Shown here one piece after another: positions 58,899 to 64,000 of a stretch of DNA of 64,000 nucleotides (the stretch's first letter is position 1; every line of letters begins with the position of its first letter). The translations under genes were made by a program, and so were the position numbers. The stretch covers positions 186,001 through 250,000 of the forward strand of contig QQVN01000002.1 of NCBI GenBank assembly GCA_003352285.1. Reading direction: 5' to 3'. Under the pieces are notes generated by a model that was not told the DNA's origin, did not search any database, and saw nothing but the letters and a program-made list of their open reading frames with translations. The stretch is from Thermoproteota archaeon (lineage in GTDB: Archaea > Thermoproteota > Nitrososphaeria > Nitrososphaerales > Nitrosopumilaceae).

Positions 58899-60146
58899 CT
58901 AAATTCTTTTGGCCCATCCTCGCTGCACCAATGATTCTATATTTTCCAATTTAATGCAAGCAGGGGTGTTGTTACTTTTCTTTAACACTAATTCATAATC
59001 TGGAGGACACTGAATATTTTGTATTAATACTCCTTTTCGATGTTGCTCTAATGGTGGCCGATTACTTCTTTCTGATTTGAAACTATCTTGAATTGATTCT
59101 GTAGTGTAATTATCTTTGATTCCAGTTCTTCCATCCAGAGTAAATTTTTCAATATTTTGTCCCACATACCCAGACGCTAAAGTACTGCCATCTCTATACT
59201 CGAATTCAATCTCCTCTCCTATGTGTATAATTTTCCCATCAATAGTTCTGGGTATTTTGAGTACAGTATAGAACAAGCCAGTATTTTCACCAGTTTCCCT
59301 TAATACAGAAGGTCTTGGCTCAAACGCATCAATTGCTTTTCTGTCACCTAGACTGATTCTAATTTTATCTGATCTAAAAGAAATCAATCCTAATGAATAA
59401 CTCTCAGCCTTTTCACTGTCTAGATTCAAATCATTATCTGATAAAACAAGTGTAAACGGATGACCTATTCGAAAGGAAGTTGAACTAGATTCTATGGATG
59501 GGTTTGCAAGGCCAAATGTTGCCGAATCAGTCACTCTTCTTGAATTTCCAGAATAATCAACAGGATCAGAATATTCTACTTTAATGACATCCCCCTGTAA
59601 TATGCAGTGCTGTGATGAACCTACTGTGTCATCGAATCTAACTTCTGAGGAACCATCGCCTTCTTTAATTCCTGAAAATGTGATAATTGTTGGACATTTA
59701 GAACTCTGAGGACCATCAGTATTTCTTAATCTAATTTCAAACTCAAAAATTCCCGATTGTGGTGAAATCTCTTGGATTGGCCCAAACTGCCTGACCTTTG
59801 CTTTCTCTTCCGGAGTACTTGCAAGAGGGTGAGAATCTATTTTTCCATTATTGCTTTTTTCTCCCCCCGCGTATCCTAAAACAACTGATTCTCCTCTCAC
59901 AACTGATATCTTGATTGGTCCTACTCCTGGCTCTCCTGTGACATCTTGTGCAATGGTATCAATTCCATTGGGTGAGATGTTGAAATCCTGATCAATAACT
60001 CTAATGGAAATTTTTAACTCTGAGCCGTCATTTGGAATTGGATAAACATTCTGATCAAATTGAATTTCTGAGGCGTAAACGTTTTGAACTAAACAAAAAA
60101 TTAGGACAAAAAGAAAAAAACTTGGAACTGTAATAACTTTATTCAA
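58899..60146 (-). CDS. Secreted S-layer-like protein with C-terminal cell-surface motif
   Basis: The 415 residues have a signal peptide (about 1-25) and two or more beta domains. The segment FRIGHPFTLVLSDNDLNLDSEKAESYSL (about 230-257) resembles repeats in S-layer-like proteins of this lineage. The C-terminus CPPDYELVLKKSNNTPACIKLENIESLVQRGWAKRI has two Cys and recurs in many of its surface proteins, probably binding the cell surface. It is exported. The function is structural or adhesive, by inference. Confidence 0.83.
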   Translation of the reverse strand: MNKVITVPSFFLFVLIFCLVQNVYASEIQFDQNVYPIPNDGSELKISIRVIDQDFNISPNGIDTIAQDVTGEPGVGPIKISVVRGESVVLGYAGGEKSNNGKIDSHPLASTPEEKAKVRQFGPIQEISPQSGIFEFEIRLRNTDGPQSSKCPTIITFSGIKEGDGSSEVRFDDTVGSSQHCILQGDVIKVEYSDPVDYSGNSRRVTDSATFGLANPSIESSSTSFRIGHPFTLVLSDNDLNLDSEKAESYSLGLISFRSDKIRISLGDRKAIDAFEPRPSVLRETGENTGLFYTVLKIPRTIDGKIIHIGEEIEFEYRDGSTLASGYVGQNIEKFTLDGRTGIKDNYTTESIQDSFKSERSNRPPLEQHRKGVLIQNIQCPPDYELVLKKSNNTPACIKLENIESLVQRGWAKRI

Positions 60147-60209
60147 TAATCTATCTATGGGTTTTTTCTAATTAGTTTTTTCTACAATATTGAATGTTTT
60201 TTGTCTGAT

Positions 60210-60725
60210 TTAGAAAGTTTGTTGCATGTCTTTTTTAATTTCATCAATTTTCTTTGCAAACGCTTTCTTTGCCTTGTCATTCTTCTTTAAATTAAGAACT
60301 TTGCCACAGGATGGACATTTGAACATTCCTTCAAGTGCATCTTCAAATGTTACTCTCGGACAATCTTCATTACCACAATGATAAAATTCTGAAGAGTTTT
60401 CGTAATCTAATCTTTGTTGTAGTCTCTCTGTAATCTTTTTCTTTTGATTTTCGATAAAATTTTCTACTTCTTCTCTTCTTGATCGCCATCTGTACACAAA
60501 CCATCCCTTTCTTTCATCCTTGACCCTAATTCCCGTAATCAAAGATTTTCCAAACAAATCATACAGTACTTTTCTTACCATGTTGATTCTCAGACCTGTT
60601 GAGCTTGCAATCTCTTCATCTGTAGCATCTTCTGCTTTTAGTAGAGACCTTGCAACTTTGAGATATTCATCTCCCCCAATCATTTGGGCAATTCTTACAA
60701 ATGGATCTTCGTACTTGTCAATCAA
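60210..60725 (-). CDS. tfe: Transcription factor TFE (alpha)
   Basis: TTG start; 171 residues. A winged helix (about 1-95, ATDEEIASSTGLRINMVRKVLYDLFGKSLITGIRVKDERKGWFVYRWR) is followed by a zinc ribbon (CGNEDCPRV...CPSCGKVL) and a helical end. It assists promoter opening by RNA polymerase, the relative of TFIIE alpha. The length is slightly shorter than many archaeal TFE proteins. The gene precedes Trm56 and HflX on the same strand. Confidence 0.94.
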   Translation of the reverse strand: MIDKYEDPFVRIAQMIGGDEYLKVARSLLKAEDATDEEIASSTGLRINMVRKVLYDLFGKSLITGIRVKDERKGWFVYRWRSRREEVENFIENQKKKITERLQQRLDYENSSEFYHCGNEDCPRVTFEDALEGMFKCPSCGKVLNLKKNDKAKKAFAKKIDEIKKDMQQTF

Positions 60726-60750
60726 CGATTATTTTCTTCTCCATCTATTA

Positions 60751-61284
60751 TTAATCCCTTGTTTTATTCACGATAACCCTTTTGCCTTCATTTGTTGGAA
60801 TGATCTCTCTTTTGGCATTGGAAAATTTTACATCAAATTGTTTCCCTTTTTGTATTCTGTCTAATAATACTGCCAGTGCACTAATCTCTGAATGTGGTTG
60901 GTTGCCAATTGAAACGTTGTAATCAGATAATTCATAAATTTCTCTGGGTACTTTTTCAGCACCGACTACGATTAGTATGTTTGATTCATTTTGAATCTTA
61001 TCGTCAATTTGGTTTATTTCAGTCCCATACATAGTTAAATGGATAATTTTCACAGAATTCTTCTTTTTTTCTTTTAGTACACTTTTCCAATTTTCAATAA
61101 ACTCAACTACAAAATCTCCTCCCCAAGTTTCGTTAATTTTCTCTAATGTTTCTTTAATCTCTGGATTCACTTCGTTCATGAAGATTTTTGATGCTCCAAA
61201 TGCTCTGGAGACCAAAGCAACATGAGTAGTCACTCTGTCGTCTCTGACTACTCTTTGACCTATTCTAAGAACTTCGATTGTCAT
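60751..61284 (-). CDS. trm56: tRNA (cytidine-56-2'-O)-methyltransferase
   Basis: The 177 residues begin [32 protein letters not shown] and have [24 protein letters not shown], and [43 protein letters not shown], the Trm56 SPOUT pattern. It methylates C56 in tRNA, an archaea-only modification. It overlaps HflX by 20 bp and precedes TFE by 25 bp, so the three are in one operon. Confidence 0.94.
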   Translation of the reverse strand: MTIEVLRIGQRVVRDDRVTTHVALVSRAFGASKIFMNEVNPEIKETLEKINETWGGDFVVEFIENWKSVLKEKKKNSVKIIHLTMYGTEINQIDDKIQNESNILIVVGAEKVPREIYELSDYNVSIGNQPHSEISALAVLLDRIQKGKQFDVKFSNAKREIIPTNEGKRVIVNKTRD

Positions 61285-62398
61285 AAAATTTTTCCAACTC
61301 TTCTTTGTATGGATTTTTTATAATTGTTGGAGTTTGCTGACCGTCTAATACTTCCTTGATCAACTCTTTTAATTTTTGAATATTTTCACCAGACTTTGCT
61401 GAAACTGGAATCCATTTTTTACTTTCTTCCAATCCAATGCTTTTAATTTTTTCATTTATCTCACTCATATCTACCAAATCTGCTTTGTTCATTGCAAAAA
61501 TTATTCTATCGGGTTGTACCCCAAGCTCACTCAAAGTTTTATGGCAACTGGCAAATTTTTTTCTCAAGTTAACCCCAGAATCACTAATATCGATCACCAC
61601 CACTACAACATCTGTAAAAAGTAGTTCTTCTAGTGTTGATCTAAATGCTTCAATCATATATGCCGGAAGTTTACTGATAAAACCTACTGTATCTGAAATT
61701 AAAAATGGCACTTGATCAATTGTAACTCTTCTTATGGTTGTTGATAATGTGGTAAATAATTCACTGCTTTGTTCTTTTGTCTCTCCAGTCAAGGCATTAA
61801 ACAATGTAGTTTTTCCCGCAGATGTATATCCTGCAAGAGAAATTGTTTTGAATCCCTGTCTTTTTCTTGAAACTCTGTGAAGCTCCCTTTGTTTTCCCGC
61901 CTTTTCTAATTTTGATTTTACAGTCTGCATTCTATGCTTAATATCATTATGATATGTTTCAACTTCATATTGACCAATTCCCATAAATCCTGGCTGTTCA
62001 CCAATTTTTGCAAGTCTTACTTTTTCTTTGGCTCTGGACATTTCGTATCTCATTTGTGCTAATTTTACTTGCAAATGTGACTCTGAACTGGAAGCACGGC
62101 GCTCAAAAATTTCCAAAATTAGGGTTTCCCTGTCTAGGATATTTCTTCGTAATTTTGATGCAAGGTTATAATTCTGACTCGGTTTTAGAACTTCATCAAA
62201 AACTATGACATCGGGATTTAATTTCTGAGCAATAGTGTCTAGCCTTTCAACAATTTCTTCGCTTATTCCATATTTTTGGCGTTGGAGAAATTTCTGCTGT
62301 ATAATATGCAAGATCTGATATCCTGCAGAATCACACAAAGCTACCGCTTCGTTTTTGATATCATCTTTATCATACGTAATTAGGATAGCTGATTGCAT
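61265..62398 (-). CDS. hflX: HflX-family GTPase
   Basis: The 377 residues have an N-terminal nucleotide-binding-like region (about 1-165) and a GTPase domain: P-loop [14 protein letters not shown], switch-[16 protein letters not shown] for guanine recognition, and SAKSG. HflX binds ribosomes and can split stalled ones. It starts the operon with Trm56 and TFE. Its domains are complete. Confidence 0.95.
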   Translation of the reverse strand: MQSAILITYDKDDIKNEAVALCDSAGYQILHIIQQKFLQRQKYGISEEIVERLDTIAQKLNPDVIVFDEVLKPSQNYNLASKLRRNILDRETLILEIFERRASSSESHLQVKLAQMRYEMSRAKEKVRLAKIGEQPGFMGIGQYEVETYHNDIKHRMQTVKSKLEKAGKQRELHRVSRKRQGFKTISLAGYTSAGKTTLFNALTGETKEQSSELFTTLSTTIRRVTIDQVPFLISDTVGFISKLPAYMIEAFRSTLEELLFTDVVVVVIDISDSGVNLRKKFASCHKTLSELGVQPDRIIFAMNKADLVDMSEINEKIKSIGLEESKKWIPVSAKSGENIQKLKELIKEVLDGQQTPTIIKNPYKEELEKFYDNRSS

Positions 62399-62446
62399 GT
62401 GTGGATAGAGTTCATGTCCTTTATCGTATGTTAAAGGTTCGTTTCA

Positions 62447-62581
62447 CTAGGTTTGCTTATTAACTGACGGAATCAAACTCTGATATCTCTTCAAGATGTC
62501 AAGGTACTTTGCTATTTTTTGGTCTTCCAATGTATCGGATATTTCTTCCCCTTTGTTTTTGTAAACTATTGTTTGCTTCAT
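62447..62581 (-). CDS. Small hypothetical protein, 44 aa
   Basis: ATG to TAG encodes 44 residues, charged and helical (MKQTIVYKNKGEEISDTLEDQ...), with no known motif. It is 48 bp upstream of hflX on the same strand. Size and a balanced composition suggest a real small gene, but there is no motif support. Confidence 0.5.
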   Translation of the reverse strand: MKQTIVYKNKGEEISDTLEDQKIAKYLDILKRYQSLIPSVNKQT

Positions 62582-62676
62582 GAAATACCAATATTTCCAG
62601 AATATATCAAATTACCAATCCTTTTGCGGTATGGTATTTCTAAATTTTTCTGCATGAATATTATCTCAATAACAAG

Positions 62677-62735
62677 TAGGACGTTGGGCTTCTAAAAAAA
62701 TTAAGAAGCCCAACATTAGCAGGGGAAAAATGTCC
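62677..62735. repeat. Inverted repeat / hairpin in 387-bp intergenic region
   Basis: GTTGGGCTTCT (62683-62693) pairs perfectly with AGAAGCCCAAC (62704-62714) across a 10-base A-rich loop. TAGGAC (62677-62682) can pair with GTCCTA (62730-62735) as an outer stem with an asymmetric loop. No coding frame covers it. The remainder of this gap holds the 44-residue gene and promoter-like AT sequence. Confidence 0.65.
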
Positions 62736-62785
62736 TAATAAAATTAAGATATCGTTTTATATCAGAATACCAACCCAAATGCGGT

Positions 62786-63634
62786 ATGCCTCAGGATCAA
62801 GGTACGAGATATGGAAATTTACTATCATACAAATACTATATTCGACCAACTGCTCACCGGCTGTATGGTTCATCATATACTTCAAAAATAAAACATCACG
62901 AGAATGTACAAAAATTATTACAAATTTTATTCATAAATGGAACATGTACCACATGGGACATGGCAAAAATTCGATTTCATAATGATATTTCAACAATTAG
63001 AACAAAAGAAAAAGAGTTTCGTCGATTACTGATAGGTCGCACTGATAGGGGAAAACATTCGGCAGGAATTTTAGAGCTTGGCCTCGTAGTAAAAGATGGA
63101 AAGAGCTACAAAAAAACTCCATCAGATCAATACAGACTATCTTTACACGGAATTTTATTCTGCCTGGATGTTCTTAATCTAAGTAATGCAGATATTGATA
63201 AAATGGCAATCCAATATTCAGCGGTTTTGCCCAAAATATTTGGAAAGTGGGAATATCTTAAATCAATTATAGGCGACGATGTATACAAGCTTCAAATCTT
63301 ATCAAAGGGTTTGCTACTTGATAATCCAAATCTGATTCAAGATTCAAAAATTCCTCTCTATGAACTGATGTCATTTATTCACATAAAATATAGAAGAAAC
63401 TTTGAATCTATTTCAGAAGAGGATTTGGCAAATCAAATCTCATATTGGTTTTACACATATCTTTTATACACTAGAAAACAAAAAAAGACAAAAATCCATC
63501 CAGGAGTTCAAAAATTACATAGGGTATTTGAAAGAGACGAAGAAATTCAGAAATGGTTTTTAGAATTCTTCAATGAAGCACAAAAATACTATTCTCAAAG
63601 AGCAAACGCTCTTTCTAGTTCTGGAATCGCCTAA
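62786..63634 (+). CDS. Putative winged-helix regulator of unknown role
   Basis: The 282 residues have an N-terminal helical region that looks like a winged helix (TCTTWDMAKIRFHNDISTIRTKEKEFRRLLIG, about 52-83, followed by LELGLVVKDGKSYKKTPSDQYRLSLHG). A long helical domain without known motifs follows. It is not a standard family I can name. It lies alone with its own upstream region that includes the hairpin. ATG start. Confidence 0.72.
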   Translation: MPQDQGTRYGNLLSYKYYIRPTAHRLYGSSYTSKIKHHENVQKLLQILFINGTCTTWDMAKIRFHNDISTIRTKEKEFRRLLIGRTDRGKHSAGILELGLVVKDGKSYKKTPSDQYRLSLHGILFCLDVLNLSNADIDKMAIQYSAVLPKIFGKWEYLKSIIGDDVYKLQILSKGLLLDNPNLIQDSKIPLYELMSFIHIKYRRNFESISEEDLANQISYWFYTYLLYTRKQKKTKIHPGVQKLHRVFERDEEIQKWFLEFFNEAQKYYSQRANALSSSGIA

Positions 63635-64000
63635 TCATTTTGCATGTTTTTTAATCATTTTTTCAAGCTGTTCAAACTCAATTGGCTTGTTAATTAAATC
63701 TCTTAATGACATGCTCTTTGCTTTTTTGAACTTATCATCATTAATTGCATAACTGGAAGTAAATACCACCCTTGCATCAGAATCTGATTTAATAATTCTG
63801 AAAAAAGTCTCAAATCCATCAATTCCCGGCATTTTAATGTCTAAAAATACGATATCAGGCTTTATTTGACGATATTTCTCAACGGCATCTTCCCCATCAA
63901 CCGCAGGAATAACATTGTAACCCTCATCCATCAGCATTAATTGAGTTGCTTCAAGAAAATCAGAATCATCATCTGCAAGTAAAATAGTCTTGTCCTTACT
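63635..64000 (-). CDS. CheY-like receiver protein, 5' end outside window
   Basis: The frame runs past the window edge; the ATG at 63937 is inside the domain, because the preceding codons encode an acidic pocket (LLADDDSDF). The phosphoacceptor Asp is in IVFLDIKMPG, the Thr/Ser switch is in VFTSSYA, and the conserved Lys is in LINKPIEF. So this is a receiver domain, possibly followed by nothing. It is convergent with the HTH gene at 62786-63634. Confidence 0.9.
   Translation of the reverse strand, partial: SKDKTILLADDDSDFLEATQLMLMDEGYNVIPAVDGEDAVEKYRQIKPDIVFLDIKMPGIDGFETFFRIIKSDSDARVVFTSSYAINDDKFKKAKSMSLRDLINKPIEFEQLEKMIKKHAK

Noticed and set aside
1-64000. CRISPR arrays, insertion sequences, prophage or integrated plasmid
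   Set aside because: No regularly spaced direct repeats with unique spacers, no transposase or integrase motifs, and even base composition across the window.

Overview
The window is a 64 kb stretch of an AT-rich genome from an ammonia-oxidising archaeon, close to Nitrosopumilus (Nitrososphaerota/Thaumarchaeota). The evidence is TFB and TFE transcription factors, a thermosome, the archaeal riboflavin route (GTP cyclohydrolase III, diaminopyrimidine reductase), Nep1, Rpp21, S19e, PDCD5, Trm56, several secreted plastocyanin-type copper proteins, PEFG-CTERM tails, an Amt transporter with P-II proteins, and many start codons lying 26-31 nt from a TATA-like box (leaderless mRNAs). I see no rRNA, CRISPR array, insertion sequence or prophage.

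Layout. (1) 1-13.1 kb is an envelope and copper region: a PEFG-anchored protein, a CopC-CopD-streptogramin-lyase-like fusion, three cupredoxins, one cupredoxin-like protein without copper ligands, a CFI-box protein, a repeat protein, a receiver protein, a phosphoribosyltransferase, a P-II protein and a membrane nucleotidyl cyclase. (2) 13.1-36.7 kb is dense in small-molecule sensors and stress proteins: seven UspA proteins, six CBS-domain proteins (one fused to a hibernation-factor-like domain, one to a C2H2 finger), three more P-II proteins with one Amt, two Hsp20 proteins, a PAC2 protein, TFB, an amino-acid permease, rhomboid, thermosome and a Met-rich repeat protein. Many promoters here share a GA(T/G/A)AAT(C/T) box 16-18 bp upstream of the TATA box. 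(3) 36.9-45.4 kb is metabolism: nitrilase, thiolase plus DUF35, and a ribonucleotide-reduction locus. In that locus an HTH/ATP-cone/NrdD-derived regulator sits behind a helically phased GATC array, followed by B12-type ribonucleotide reductase. (4) 45.2-52.3 kb holds a tandem structured RNA element, Nep1, tRNA-Gly, Rpp21, S19e, PDCD5, an MDR oxidoreductase, Sua5, a CoA-ester lyase and a separate four-way-junction RNA. (5) 52.3-58 kb has a TPR protein and a compact riboflavin operon with an embedded amidohydrolase. (6) 58-64 kb has a Lys/Ser-rich chromatin-like protein, hemerythrin, an S-layer-like protein, TFE, Trm56, HflX and a receiver protein cut by the window end.

The most interesting items are the tandem RNA at 45.2 kb, the RNA at 52.2 kb, the phased GATC array, the shared promoter box, the amidohydrolase inside the riboflavin operon, and the CBS-HPF/PAC2/Hsp20 operon. 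All functional calls come from reading motifs by eye; no database search or folding program was run.
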